Shown here piece by piece: positions 9,136-17,534 of a DNA stretch of 64,000 nucleotides (position 1 is the first letter of the stretch; every line of letters begins with the position of its first letter). The stretch is from the NCBI GenBank assembly GCA_964533865.1, contig CAZHRC010000004.1, positions 42,964 through 106,963 on the forward strand, given 5' to 3'. The notes beneath the pieces were generated by a model that made no database searches, was not told where the DNA came from, and was given only the letters and a program-made list of their open reading frames with translations. Position numbers and translations under genes: made by a program. The DNA is from CAZHRC01 sp964533865 (GTDB taxonomy: Bacteria; Bacillota; Clostridia; Tissierellales; Peptoniphilaceae).

Positions 9136-9969
9136 TTAATAATCCTCTAAAAAGCTGTGATCCACGCCTTTGAGTTTATAGCCGAGCACTCGATCCACAT
9201 TGACGTTTTGCCCACTGCGATAGATGGAATGCTCCACATCTTTGTGTTTGAGTTTGAGCTCGGCAATCAACTCTTTAATGTAAGCCCTTGTGGAATCGAG
9301 ATTGCGCTCAGTGACTACACAGGCGCAGTCCAGTGCATTTAGCGCACAGTAGTTGCGCCAAGCGACGATCCAATACTCTTCGATAAAGGTCATAGGCCGT
9401 ATGAGTTCCATTCCTTCAAAGTTTTGGGCTTTGAGTTTTGGCATCATCGTTTGGTAATTCCCTGCGTAGAGTACATTCATCAAGGTGGTTTCAATAATGT
9501 CGTTATAGTGGTGACCTAAAGCCAACTTATTGCATCCGAGTTCCTTCGCCTTTGCGTACAAAAAACCTCGGCGCATCCGCGCACACAAGTAGCAGGGTTT
9601 CTTTTCATCCATCATCTGAGAGACTTCAAATACGTCAGAATCGTAGATCTTCACAGGAATGCCCAAGCGCTCGCAATTGTCTTCCAACAACGTGCGATAC
9701 TCTTTTTTGTAGCCAGGATCCATGGTGATAAACTCTAAGTCAAAATTGTCTTTGCCGTGTTTTTTGAGCTCTTGAAACAACTTTGCCAACAACATGGAGT
9801 CTTTGCCTCCTGAGATAGCGACGGCGATTTTATCGCCTTCTTCAACGAGTTCATAGGTTTTTATGGCTTTGATAAACGGGCCCCACAGCTCTTTGCGGTA
9901 TTTTTTTATTATCGATCGCTCCATGAGCATCAAGCTTGGAGCGGTATGTTTTGATGTATTGGATTCCAA
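9136..9969 (-). CDS. TtcA-family tRNA thiolation-like ATP pyrophosphatase
   Basis: This PP-loop protein carries SGGKDSM and a CYLCARMRRG cysteine pair, as in TtcA, which makes 2-thiocytidine in tRNA using an iron-sulphur cluster. A third cysteine region (LDCACVV) lies downstream. An open frame continues up to 10080, but that extension overlaps the upstream gene. The best start is a TTG at 9969, four bases after AGGAGG, giving 277 residues. ATGs at 9930 and 9924 lack a ribosome site but would begin right at the conserved ERSIIKKYRKELW block. Exact tRNA target is inferred from the family only. Confidence 0.85.
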   Translation of the reverse strand: MESNTSKHTAPSLMLMERSIIKKYRKELWGPFIKAIKTYELVEEGDKIAVAISGGKDSMLLAKLFQELKKHGKDNFDLEFITMDPGYKKEYRTLLEDNCERLGIPVKIYDSDVFEVSQMMDEKKPCYLCARMRRGFLYAKAKELGCNKLALGHHYNDIIETTLMNVLYAGNYQTMMPKLKAQNFEGMELIRPMTFIEEYWIVAWRNYCALNALDCACVVTERNLDSTRAYIKELIAELKLKHKDVEHSIYRSGQNVNVDRVLGYKLKGVDHSFLEDY

Positions 9970-9977
9970 GTCGCCTC

Positions 9978-10397
9978 CTAAAAATCTATGATGTTCAAAC
10001 CGGTGATCGGATCTTTTTTCCGATCGATAGTCGCGGTAATCTGCTGGATGAAGATTTCTGACGTGCCAGAGATGTGGCATTCGTTTAAATGGCCGCCGGT
10101 GGCTTTTCCTTCTCCATCGGATAAGGTGATATGCAAATGAGCGTAGTAGTCTCCGTCCATGGTGGAAATATTGCCTTGAAGAGCGGTGATTTCTCGCTCC
10201 CCGACGATGTGGATTTTATGGTAGCGCTGCTCTTCTACATTGTAAAGGCCCACCACCGCTTTGTCACAAGCGCCAATACCCGAGACAGAGGCTAGGCGTA
10301 TGTCTTCTTTAGCGCACACTTCTTCTAAACAAGCCAATAACTCTTCACCGCGATCCACTCGTAGGATGACGGTTTGATCAAATCGTTTATAATCCAT
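9978..10397 (-). CDS. PPC (DUF296) domain protein
   Basis: This 139-residue protein is a stand-alone PPC domain, a small beta-rich fold seen in bacterial DUF296 proteins and plant AT-hook factors. Visible family features are SVSGIGACDKAVVGLY near residues 37-52, the conserved HLHITLSD stretch, and GGHLNECHI with histidines that may bind metal. The ATG at 10397 sits five bases after AGGAG; a GTG six bases further upstream falls inside the ribosome site and is unlikely. It is the gene before the TtcA-like gene, with only 8 bases between. The function of bacterial members is unclear. Confidence 0.85.
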   Translation of the reverse strand: MDYKRFDQTVILRVDRGEELLACLEEVCAKEDIRLASVSGIGACDKAVVGLYNVEEQRYHKIHIVGEREITALQGNISTMDGDYYAHLHITLSDGEGKATGGHLNECHISGTSEIFIQQITATIDRKKDPITGLNIIDF

Positions 10398-10407
10398 AGT
10401 CACTCCT

Positions 10408-10887
10408 TTATTTGTGATAAGGTTCGTTGTGATTGATTTTAAAACAGCGATAAATCTGCTCGAGCAACACTACGCGCATCAATTGGTGGGGAAGGGTCAT
10501 TTTTGAAAAGCTCAATAATTCCTCTGCCCGAGTTTTAACAGCTGTGCTCAAACCGTTGGAACCTCCAATGACAAAAATCACGTGGCTAGTGCCTGACACT
10601 TGCACATTTGCCAACCAGCGCGCCAGCCCTTCACTAGATTGTTGGCGCCCTTCAATGGCCAAGCACACCACGTGGGCTTTAGGATCGATTTTAGCTAAAA
10701 TCCTCTCACCTTCTGCTTCCATCGCCTTCGCGATGTCCTTTGCCGAAGCCTTCAAGCTGAGTTTTTCTTCGGCAAGCTCGGTGATCACCACTGTGGCGTA
10801 GCGGCTTAGCCGCTTTCTGTATTCGTCGATGGCCTCTTTCAAATATGACTCTTTCAGAGAACCGATCGCTAAGATTTCTATTTTCAT
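10408..10887 (-). CDS. rlmH: 23S rRNA (pseudouridine-1915-N3) methyltransferase RlmH
   Basis: This 159-residue SPOUT-fold enzyme methylates pseudouridine 1915 of 23S rRNA in the intact ribosome. The start MKIEILAIGSLKE, the FVIGGSNGL glycine-rich SAM loop (near 104-113) and the ending LLEQIYRCFKINHNEPYHK are characteristic. The length equals the family norm. It begins 7 bases after the end of walJ. The walJ-rlmH order is the usual one near the origin in many Bacillota, although here both lie about 27 kb from dnaA and without walRK. Confidence 0.96.
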   Translation of the reverse strand: MKIEILAIGSLKESYLKEAIDEYRKRLSRYATVVITELAEEKLSLKASAKDIAKAMEAEGERILAKIDPKAHVVCLAIEGRQQSSEGLARWLANVQVSGTSHVIFVIGGSNGLSTAVKTRAEELLSFSKMTLPHQLMRVVLLEQIYRCFKINHNEPYHK

Positions 10888-10893
10888 TGCGCC

Positions 10894-11685
10894 TCACTTT
10901 AACTCATAGCAAACCGACGGGCTGTAACGTGGTGCAATGTCGATGGCCACGTCCCTGCCGGTATCCAATCCCAATCCCAACAAAAACCCGTCCACCGTAT
11001 CCAAAGCGAGGTTTGGCGTGTTGTTTTCCATTGAGAGATGGGCCAGTAGTATTTTCTCTCCTTTGCCTTCCAATACATCGCCCAACGCTCGCGCGGCGTC
11101 CTCATTGGACAAGTGCCCGGTTTGGCCAGCCACTCTGTTTTGCAAACTGACCGGGTAGGGCCCTGTGCGCAACATGTACGGATCGTGGTTGGATTCAAAG
11201 AGATACACATCGGAGCCGGCGATGGCTTTTTTGATCGCAGGATCCACTTGACCCGTATCGGTGAGCACCGAAACCTTGCGACTACCTTCCATAAACACAA
11301 ACCCCATGGACTCTTTGGAGTCATGGTAGGTTTTTAGCCCTTGCACGTCCAAATCCTCTAAGCTAAAAGCCTGATCCGATCGCACGACGACAATGTTTTT
11401 CTCTTGGATACGCCCGATGGTTTTGTGCATGCCCAACCAAGTACCGGCATTGGCGACGATAGGAAGGTTATAGCGCCTCGACAACACGCCCACCCCTTTG
11501 GAATGGTCGGAGTGTTCGTGGGTCACGAGTATATAATCTAGCTCCTTTGGCTCGACGCCAATCTCTCGAAGCAGTATTTCAATTTGTTTTCCACTCAATC
11601 CCGCATCGATTAACACCTTGAGACGAGCGGTTTCTAAATAGCTGACATTCCCACTGGAACCGCTGCATAGGGAACAAAAACGCAT
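10894..11685 (-). CDS. walJ: MBL-fold hydrolase, WalJ/YycJ type
   Basis: This 263-residue metallo-beta-lactamase-fold protein has the metal-binding motif THEHSDHSKG (about 55-64), an N-terminal SLCSGSSGNVSYL block and the downstream HLSMENN histidine. WalJ proteins in Bacillota are linked to coordination of DNA replication and cell division; the substrate is not firmly known. AGGAGG is placed eight bases before the ATG. It heads a run of four leftward genes (walJ, rlmH, PPC, ttcA-like) with tight spacing, probably one transcript. Confidence 0.9.
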   Translation of the reverse strand: MRFCSLCSGSSGNVSYLETARLKVLIDAGLSGKQIEILLREIGVEPKELDYILVTHEHSDHSKGVGVLSRRYNLPIVANAGTWLGMHKTIGRIQEKNIVVVRSDQAFSLEDLDVQGLKTYHDSKESMGFVFMEGSRKVSVLTDTGQVDPAIKKAIAGSDVYLFESNHDPYMLRTGPYPVSLQNRVAGQTGHLSNEDAARALGDVLEGKGEKILLAHLSMENNTPNLALDTVDGFLLGLGLDTGRDVAIDIAPRYSPSVCYELK

Positions 11686-11781
11686 AATGTATCCTCCTGA
11701 TTTCCATTATAGCATTTATCGGGACACCTCGCCCTTTTACCATCTATTTTTCCCAAAAAACCCGTGATGTTCAAATGTCCA

Positions 11782-11809
11782 TGCAAAGAAGCGGTTAATA
11801 GTATATAAT
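11782..11809 (+). promoter_or_regulatory. Possible sigma-A promoter for the DUF212 gene
   Basis: TATAAT at 11804-11809 is consensus; the best -35 match, TGCAAA at 11782-11787 with a 16-base spacer, is weak. It lies about 75 bases before the coding start. Confidence 0.5.
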
Positions 11810-11882
11810 AAATCTTAAGCACTTACCAGAGACCTTTTGGGGGTTCAATCAGGTCTACGGATATTTCCAAGAAGGAGGATTT

Positions 11883-12311
11883 ATGCAGCTAATCCTTGTT
11901 TCAGCTGTCGCCTGGGCCATTGCTCAGATCACAAAACTCGTCATCGAGTACATACGCACAAAAAAAATCAACCTTTACATTATGTTTGCCTCAGGTGGCA
12001 TGCCCAGTTCCCACTCTTCCTTTGTGGTGAGCTTGGCAACCCAAGTCGGCCTTATCGAAGGGTTTAACTCCACTTTATTTGCTTTGAGCTTAGGATTTTC
12101 CCTCATCGTCATCTACGATGCGGCAGGGGTTCGCCACGCCGTTGGCGTTCAAGCTCGCATGCTCAATCAAATCATCGACGACTACTACGCCAAGAAAACC
12201 GTCAATGACTACAAGGTCAAAGAAATCCTCGGCCACACCCCACTTCAAGTCTTCGCCGGTATTTTGTTGGGAATCGCCGTTGGGTATATCGGCTATCAAC
12301 TCTCAATGTAA
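11883..12311 (+). CDS. DUF212 (divergent PAP2-like) membrane protein
   Basis: This 142-residue membrane protein belongs to the DUF212 family (YuiD-like), considered a divergent branch of the acid phosphatase PAP2 superfamily. The conserved block GGMPSSHSS (near 38-46) corresponds to a PAP2 SxxH motif, and AAGVRHAVGVQA (about 80-91) is the second family signature. Three or four helices are visible. AAGGAGG precedes the ATG. It stands alone and points away from walJ. A phosphatase activity on a lipid or other phosphate is plausible from the fold but not shown. Confidence 0.9.
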   Translation: MQLILVSAVAWAIAQITKLVIEYIRTKKINLYIMFASGGMPSSHSSFVVSLATQVGLIEGFNSTLFALSLGFSLIVIYDAAGVRHAVGVQARMLNQIIDDYYAKKTVNDYKVKEILGHTPLQVFAGILLGIAVGYIGYQLSM

Positions 12312-12350
12312 TGCCACGTGAAAGGGTATCGCCAAAATCCTGTGGACTTA

Positions 12351-12379
12351 TTGCATTTTTCGAAAACTTCCTATATAAT
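12351..12379 (+). promoter_or_regulatory. Sigma-A promoter of the riboswitch-controlled ATPase
   Basis: TTGCAT (12351-12356) and TATAAT (12374-12379) are spaced by 17 bases. Transcription would start near 12386, just before the riboswitch aptamer. Confidence 0.82.
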
Positions 12380-12386
12380 GAGGTCA

Positions 12387-12475
12387 AGCGAAGGGGAGTA
12401 GCACATTACTTAGTCGTCAATACGGATTAACATCCCGGCTAAGTACCCACTGGGAGCAAGACCTTTGTTTAGGAA
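12387..12475 (+). promoter_or_regulatory. yybP-ykoY (Mn2+) riboswitch
   Basis: The conserved core elements appear in order: GGGGAGTAGC, a variable hairpin, CGTCAATACG, CCCGGCT with its partner, ACTGGGAGCAAGACCTTTG. This is the yybP-ykoY motif, which binds Mn2+ and usually raises expression of manganese exporters and P-type ATPases. The end of the aptamer (AGACCTTTG) is also the 5' arm of the terminator that follows, so metal binding could sequester it and allow read-through. Confidence 0.9.
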
Positions 12476-12498
12476 TTTCCTAAACAAAGGTCTTTTTT
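12459..12498 (+). terminator. Riboswitch expression-platform terminator
   Basis: A 17-base stem (AGACCTTTGTTTAGGAA and its complement) is followed by six T. Its first arm overlaps the 3' side of the aptamer, the arrangement expected for transcriptional control. Confidence 0.88.
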
Positions 12499-12532
12499 GA
12501 TAGATTAATTAACACTTAGGAGGAATGTACTA

Positions 12533-15238
12533 ATGGAATGGTATCAAAAAGATGCCGCCACTCTTAGCCAAGAGCTTTCCACAGATGCCCATAAAGGCCT
12601 CACTGGGGAACAAGTGACCAAAAAACTTGAAGAGTACGGCAAAAACGAACTCGCAGCCCAAGAAAAGAAACCGTTCATCACAAAACTCGCCGAACAGTTT
12701 ATGGACCCGATGGTTATTATACTTATTGTCGCAGCGGTATTGTCGGGAATCCTCGGCGACTGGGTCGAAGCGATCATCATTATCGCCATCGTCATCATCA
12801 ACGCTGCACTTGGCCTTTATCAAGAAGGTAAAGCTGAAGAGGCTATCGCCGCCCTTCAAAAAATGTCATCGCCCGAGGCAAAAGTCATCCGAGATGGCAA
12901 ACTGGTCACCGTCCCATCCACAGAACTGGTTCCTGGCGATGTGATCGAGCTTGAAACAGGCGACATCGTCCCTGCGGATCTGCGCTTAGTCGAGAGTTCC
13001 AACATGCAAATCGACGAGTCCTCCTTGACTGGAGAATCCGTCGCCGTTGAAAAAGACGCTTCCATCGTCTACGATGGCATCATGGAAATCGGCGACCGTG
13101 AAAACACCGCCTACAGTTCCACCATCGTGACTTATGGCCGCGGAAAAGGTATCGTCATCGAAACGGGCCACGAAACAGAAATCGGGAAAATCGCCACGAC
13201 CATCTCCTCTTTCGAAGACGAAGCAACACCCCTTCAAAAGAAACTGGCTGGATTGTCCAAGGTCCTTGGGATACTCGTCGTTTCCGTCGCCATTATCGTC
13301 TTTGCCGTAGGTTTACTGCGCGGAATGCCCCTTCTCGAAGTGTTCATGGTCGCCGTCTCTCTTGCCGTCGCCGCTATTCCAGAGGGAATGACCGCCATCG
13401 TCACTATCGTTCTTTCTTTAGGCATGAACCGCATGGCAGCGAAAAACGCCATCGTCAAAAAACTGTTGGCCGTGGAAACACTGGGTACCACTACAGTGAT
13501 TTGTTCTGATAAAACCGGCACCTTGACTCAAAACGAAATGACCGTCACCAAAGCCTACGTCGATGACAAAGATCTTGAAGTCACAGGCACAGGCTATGCG
13601 CCCATCGGTGATATCACCATCGGCGGCAATCCCGTCGATAAAGACGAGCTAAAAGGACTCTACACCCTGATGAGCATCGCTACCTTAGCAGGAGATGCAA
13701 ACATCGTCGAAGAAGAAGGCCTTTACAAATGTCAGGGCGATCCTACGGAAGGCGCTCTCGTCACATTTGCTGGAAAACTCGGCATACAAAAAGACGAACA
13801 CAATGCCTCCTATCCGCGAATCGAAGAGATTCCTTTCGATTCCGATCGCAAAATGATGTCCACCTTCCACGACAACTTCATCCCTAAAAAAATCGTCTCC
13901 TTTACCAAAGGCGCTCCTGACATCATTATCGATCGCTGTACAAAGATGATGATCGACGGCAACATCGTGGATATGACCCCTGAACTCAAGAAAAAAGCCC
14001 TCGCTAAAAACAGCGAACTGGCTCGTCAAGCCCTTAGGGTTCTCGCTTACGCTTTCCGCGCACACGACGAGCTTCCAGGGAAAGATAAACGCAACTCGGA
14101 TCACGTGGAAAACAACATGGTCTTTGTCGGACTAACCGGCATGATCGACCCACCGCGTCCAGAAGTCAAAGCGGCCATCGCCGAATGTAAACAAGCCGGC
14201 ATCGAAGTCAAAATGATCACTGGCGACTATTTAGAAACGGCCTTTGCCATCGGTAAAGACCTGGGCATCGCCGTCAACGAAGACGAAGCCATCATGGGTA
14301 AAGAACTCAATACCATGACCGATCAACAAATCCGCGACGTGGTCGCGCACAAAAATATTTTTGCTCGCGTCTCACCTCAAAACAAGGTGCAAATCGTCAC
14401 CGCACTCAAAGACAACGGCCACATTGTCGCCATGACAGGCGATGGGGTCAACGATGCGCCTGCGATTAAAAAAGCCGACATCGGCATCGCCATGGGTATC
14501 ACCGGAACCGACGTCGCAAAGAACACCGCAGAAGTTATTTTGACAGATGACAACTTTGCCACCATCGTCCACGCCGTTGAAGAAGGTCGTATCATCTACT
14601 CCAACATCAAGAAATTCGTAGCGTTTCTACTCAGCTGTAACATCGGGGAAGTTCTCGTCATCTTCATCCCCATGCTCCTCGGCTGGGGAACTCCACTGTC
14701 TCCGATTCAACTGTTGTGGTTAAACCTCGTCACCGACTCCTTCCCAGCTCTAGCTCTAGGCATGGAACAAGGTGAAGAAGACATTATGGAACAAAACCCG
14801 AGAGATCCGCAAGAGCCGATTATCGATCCCGATATCCGTGGCAACATTATCGTTCAAGCCATCGCTATCACCCTCTCGGTTCTTATCGCCTACTACCTCG
14901 GTCGCACCGTGTTCTTCCCAGGCACAGACTCCCACTCCATCATGGGACAAGAGACCATGGCATTTACCACTTTGGTCTTTGCAGAGCTGTTTAGAGCTTA
15001 CTCTTCTCGAAGCACAAAGTACACCCTTGCTCATATCGGCGTATTCTCAAACCCGACAATGAACAAAGCGGTCCTCGCTTCCACAGCGTTGATGCTCCTC
15101 GTCCTCTTCGTACCGGGTCTTCAAGATCTGTTCGATGTGGTACCACTGCCAATGGGCGCATGGGGAGTCGTCTTGGTTTGCATGTTCATCCCATTGATCT
15201 TCTCAGAAGTTTATAAAGCGATTCGCCTTAAAAAATAA
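12533..15238 (+). CDS. P-type cation-transporting ATPase (Ca2+/Mn2+ type), riboswitch controlled
   Basis: This 901-residue P2-type ATPase contains the phosphorylation site DKTGTLTQNEMT near residue 326, TGES (actuator, near 164), the hinge TGDGVNDAPA, and PEGM in helix 4 with NLVTDSFPALALG in helix 6, which form the cation site. An N-terminal cation-ATPase domain and about ten helices are present. Sequence features match bacterial SERCA/PMR1-like pumps. The Mn2+ riboswitch in front suggests that the physiological cargo is manganese export, possibly alongside calcium. The start is ATG preceded by AGGAGG. A strong terminator follows. Confidence 0.93.
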   Translation: MEWYQKDAATLSQELSTDAHKGLTGEQVTKKLEEYGKNELAAQEKKPFITKLAEQFMDPMVIILIVAAVLSGILGDWVEAIIIIAIVIINAALGLYQEGKAEEAIAALQKMSSPEAKVIRDGKLVTVPSTELVPGDVIELETGDIVPADLRLVESSNMQIDESSLTGESVAVEKDASIVYDGIMEIGDRENTAYSSTIVTYGRGKGIVIETGHETEIGKIATTISSFEDEATPLQKKLAGLSKVLGILVVSVAIIVFAVGLLRGMPLLEVFMVAVSLAVAAIPEGMTAIVTIVLSLGMNRMAAKNAIVKKLLAVETLGTTTVICSDKTGTLTQNEMTVTKAYVDDKDLEVTGTGYAPIGDITIGGNPVDKDELKGLYTLMSIATLAGDANIVEEEGLYKCQGDPTEGALVTFAGKLGIQKDEHNASYPRIEEIPFDSDRKMMSTFHDNFIPKKIVSFTKGAPDIIIDRCTKMMIDGNIVDMTPELKKKALAKNSELARQALRVLAYAFRAHDELPGKDKRNSDHVENNMVFVGLTGMIDPPRPEVKAAIAECKQAGIEVKMITGDYLETAFAIGKDLGIAVNEDEAIMGKELNTMTDQQIRDVVAHKNIFARVSPQNKVQIVTALKDNGHIVAMTGDGVNDAPAIKKADIGIAMGITGTDVAKNTAEVILTDDNFATIVHAVEEGRIIYSNIKKFVAFLLSCNIGEVLVIFIPMLLGWGTPLSPIQLLWLNLVTDSFPALALGMEQGEEDIMEQNPRDPQEPIIDPDIRGNIIVQAIAITLSVLIAYYLGRTVFFPGTDSHSIMGQETMAFTTLVFAELFRAYSSRSTKYTLAHIGVFSNPTMNKAVLASTALMLLVLFVPGLQDLFDVVPLPMGAWGVVLVCMFIPLIFSEVYKAIRLKK

Positions 15239-15243
15239 AAAAC

Positions 15244-15288
15244 AAACCGGCAGCCATAAACAGGTGTTTATGGCTGCCGGTTTTTATC
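15244..15288 (+). terminator. Rho-independent terminator of the P-type ATPase
   Basis: A 19-base stem (AAACCGGCAGCCATAAACA and its complement) with a minimal loop is followed by a T run. Confidence 0.9.
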
Positions 15289-15318
15289 CATGAGGCAATA
15301 GCGTGGGAGCTTAGAACC

Positions 15319-15474
15319 TCAATCCATTTCATCACGCGTAACATCCCAATCAGTATGCGCATCAAAACCCACCGAAAAGTCTTGGAAAGAAAAGAAGAAC
15401 CTCGTATTGTCGATAACGTTGAATGAATGGTAGTGTATATCTAAGCAAGCAACCTCTTCCTTTGAAAAAATCAT
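15319..15474 (-). CDS. Small hypothetical ORF (51 residues)
   Basis: A short open frame lies directly after the ABC ATPase gene on the same strand. The peptide is acidic and aromatic (segments CLDIHYHSFNV, FFFSFQDF, DWDVTRDEMD) and the frame stays open upstream of its ATG for about 20 codons. There is no convincing ribosome site and no family is recognised. It might be the tail of a once longer gene or a small unit of the transporter operon. Support is weak. No other gene is seen in 15289-15512. Confidence 0.25.
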   Translation of the reverse strand: MIFSKEEVACLDIHYHSFNVIDNTRFFFSFQDFSVGFDAHTDWDVTRDEMD

Positions 15475-15512
15475 TCTTTTATTAGGTGATAATATTATGA
15501 ATGCTCCAAGTA

Positions 15513-16163
15513 CTATGCTGTTTCCACTTCCACCGGGACCACTTTTTGATCATCGATCATAAAAACTAAATCCGCTGTATGAAAGGCTGTTTCGTCATGA
15601 CTCGTAAAAATAATAGTGGCATTAGGATGATCTTTTTTGTATTCGAGTATTAAATTTGCAGCCAACTTTCGGCTGGTGTTATCTAAGGCATCGAAGGGCT
15701 CATCGAGGATAAGATATTGAGGTTCATCCATAAAAGCTTGGATGATCCGAAGTTTTTGTCGCATACCTTGGGAATAGTGACGATACGTCTTATTGAGATC
15801 GTCTGTACTCAATTTAAGCCCATCCGCAAGCTTTAAGATGTCCTGGTCCGTTGCCTTTTTTCGGATATCTGCAAGATAGTTTAGATTTTCCCATCCCGTC
15901 CATCCTTTCATAAATTCAGGTGCGTTAATGAACAGCCCCGCATTGGGAATGAAGTCACAGTCTTTCCCTAGCAATGCCCCATCGATTCGGATCTCGCCTG
16001 TTGTCGGTTTCGAATACCCGCTAATGAGTCGAAGAAACACACTTTTGCCTGAACCGTTGACGCCTTTGATATAAGCGATGCTGCCATCTGGAATTTCAAT
16101 CGTCACATCGGTAAATACCCGCTGGTGTTTAAACTGCTTTCCAAGATGCGTTAAAGTTATCAT
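15513..16163 (-). CDS. ABC transporter ATP-binding protein of the agr-linked exporter
   Basis: This 216-residue ATPase has Walker A GVNGSGKS (about 35-42), signature SQGMRQK, and Walker B YLILDEPFDALD. It is the last gene of a leftward run of three membrane proteins and itself, with overlapping or touching ends, so the four probably form one transporter. The position next to a small secreted protein and an agr-type signalling locus suggests export of, or immunity to, a peptide. That role is inferred. The ATG at 16163 shares a base with the TAA of the preceding gene, and GGAGTG lies upstream. Confidence 0.9.
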   Translation of the reverse strand: MITLTHLGKQFKHQRVFTDVTIEIPDGSIAYIKGVNGSGKSVFLRLISGYSKPTTGEIRIDGALLGKDCDFIPNAGLFINAPEFMKGWTGWENLNYLADIRKKATDQDILKLADGLKLSTDDLNKTYRHYSQGMRQKLRIIQAFMDEPQYLILDEPFDALDNTSRKLAANLILEYKKDHPNATIIFTSHDETAFHTADLVFMIDDQKVVPVEVETA

Positions 16164-16852
16164 TAGTATTCACTCCTTTTTTTCTCCTGTCTATAGAGAC
16201 CTATGCACAATCCAACGATCACCACGGTATTGATACCTAAAGCGATGATGCTTTGGGATACTATCGAATTGAAGGTGATGATATGGGTGCCTGCTAAAAC
16301 ATCGACAAGGACGATCCCCATCATCGCACTCAAGATGATCCATAACCCGGAAGAACGATCGCGATGCACGGCTAAATACTCGTGAATTAACAACAAGATG
16401 TATAAAATTGTGCCGTATTTCATAAGATTGATTTCCAATAACCCGATTGTCGAGATGAAATGTGCGACGTCGCCTTTTGAAGAAATGATCCCTGTTACGA
16501 TGAGGACGACACCATTGATGTAGAGGATCTTTTTTCCGATGATTTTCCCAATACTTCCCATCTGCTGAATCAGGACGCGTTTTTTGCTGCTCCGATATAA
16601 GATCATTTGAAAGAATGAAGCATTCTCTGTGACTTCGCGGATGGAATCGTAAAGGATGAGCACGATCAGGAGAAGAAAAGGTCCGATGTGCATGGGATGG
16701 TAAGGGATCAATCGATAAGTGGTAAACTGTGTGAGATCCAAAAACATGAGCCCTTGAAGCGCGTCTGGAGTGAGTTTTTCTCCCACTATTCCGCTAATAT
16801 TGACGGCATTGATGACTAGGGTGATGACAGCAGCTACATCGTAGTTAATCAT
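16163..16852 (-). CDS. Membrane protein of the agr-linked ABC exporter
   Basis: This 229-residue protein has about six hydrophobic segments and no recognised catalytic motif, the pattern of an ABC-2-like permease subunit. It overlaps the previous gene by 8 bases and ends at the start of the ATPase gene, so translation of all three is coupled. The middle part (YDSIREVTENASFFQMILYR) lies between helices and is probably cytoplasmic. No close family is recognised. It may form a heteromeric channel with the two neighbouring membrane proteins. Confidence 0.7.
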   Translation of the reverse strand: MINYDVAAVITLVINAVNISGIVGEKLTPDALQGLMFLDLTQFTTYRLIPYHPMHIGPFLLLIVLILYDSIREVTENASFFQMILYRSSKKRVLIQQMGSIGKIIGKKILYINGVVLIVTGIISSKGDVAHFISTIGLLEINLMKYGTILYILLLIHEYLAVHRDRSSGLWIILSAMMGIVLVDVLAGTHIITFNSIVSQSIIALGINTVVIVGLCIGLYRQEKKRSEY

Positions 16853-17534
16853 GATTGCTTTTTCCTTTAATGAAAGCGAAGAACCCTATTGGCAATGTCC
16901 AGATGAGGATGGAGAGCATAAATGCAAGAAGGTGATCTCGATGAAATGCAGTGGTGATTGGCATTTCCCCAGGGACGACAAAGTCGTATTGTTTAAATTC
17001 TCTGAAGAATGCGATAAAAGGATTCAAAAGAGTGCTGCTATCACTATAGATAAATCCGATAAGCGCCCAGCTTATGAAAAGTAGCAACACGATGTATGAG
17101 GTAAAGGCGAGTTTTGTGTAGCGATATACAAGAATAAGGTAAAGATTGAACAAGGCAAGAAGTAGAAAAAAAGCGACAGTATAGATAGCCAAAGGATACC
17201 AGATCCCTTCGACTCTTAAAGTCGACAAGACGATCCCGTAGATGAAACTCACCCCTAGGGCAAAGCGAGCATTGTTGCACAGAATTTCTTTGATATGCCA
17301 CCAGATTACCGCCTTTCGATTTGCCAATCGATGTGTGATCAAGGATGTGATTTCAAAGCGTTCTGTCATATAAGAGAATCCCACGATGAAAGACAACAAG
17401 ATGCCGTAAATGGTTGCGATCATCATGCGCACAGTGACTTCTTGTATGGGGATGATATAAGCAAGGATGACATTGGGCAAGGTGACGATTGCTACTCGTA
17501 TGCCATAAGCCCGCCACGGACTATATTTCTTCAC
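16845..17534 (-). CDS. Membrane protein of the agr-linked ABC exporter
   Basis: This polytopic protein has about six helices. The GTG at 17534 is the likely start (229 residues) because GGAG lies eight bases upstream; an ATG at 17561 would add nine residues but lacks a ribosome site. The gene begins inside the last codons of the upstream membrane protein gene (14-base overlap). The opening KKYSPWRAYGIRVAI is followed by a helix, as in ABC-2 permeases. No specific family is recognised. Its role as a transporter subunit is inferred from the tight operon with an ATPase. Confidence 0.7.
   Translation of the reverse strand: MKKYSPWRAYGIRVAIVTLPNVILAYIIPIQEVTVRMMIATIYGILLSFIVGFSYMTERFEITSLITHRLANRKAVIWWHIKEILCNNARFALGVSFIYGIVLSTLRVEGIWYPLAIYTVAFFLLLALFNLYLILVYRYTKLAFTSYIVLLLFISWALIGFIYSDSSTLLNPFIAFFREFKQYDFVVPGEMPITTAFHRDHLLAFMLSILIWTLPIGFFAFIKGKSNHD

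Noticed and set aside
9970..10080. N-terminal extension of the TtcA-like protein up to 10080
   Set aside because: This part overlaps the PPC gene and has no family similarity; a TTG start with AGGAGG is present at 9969.
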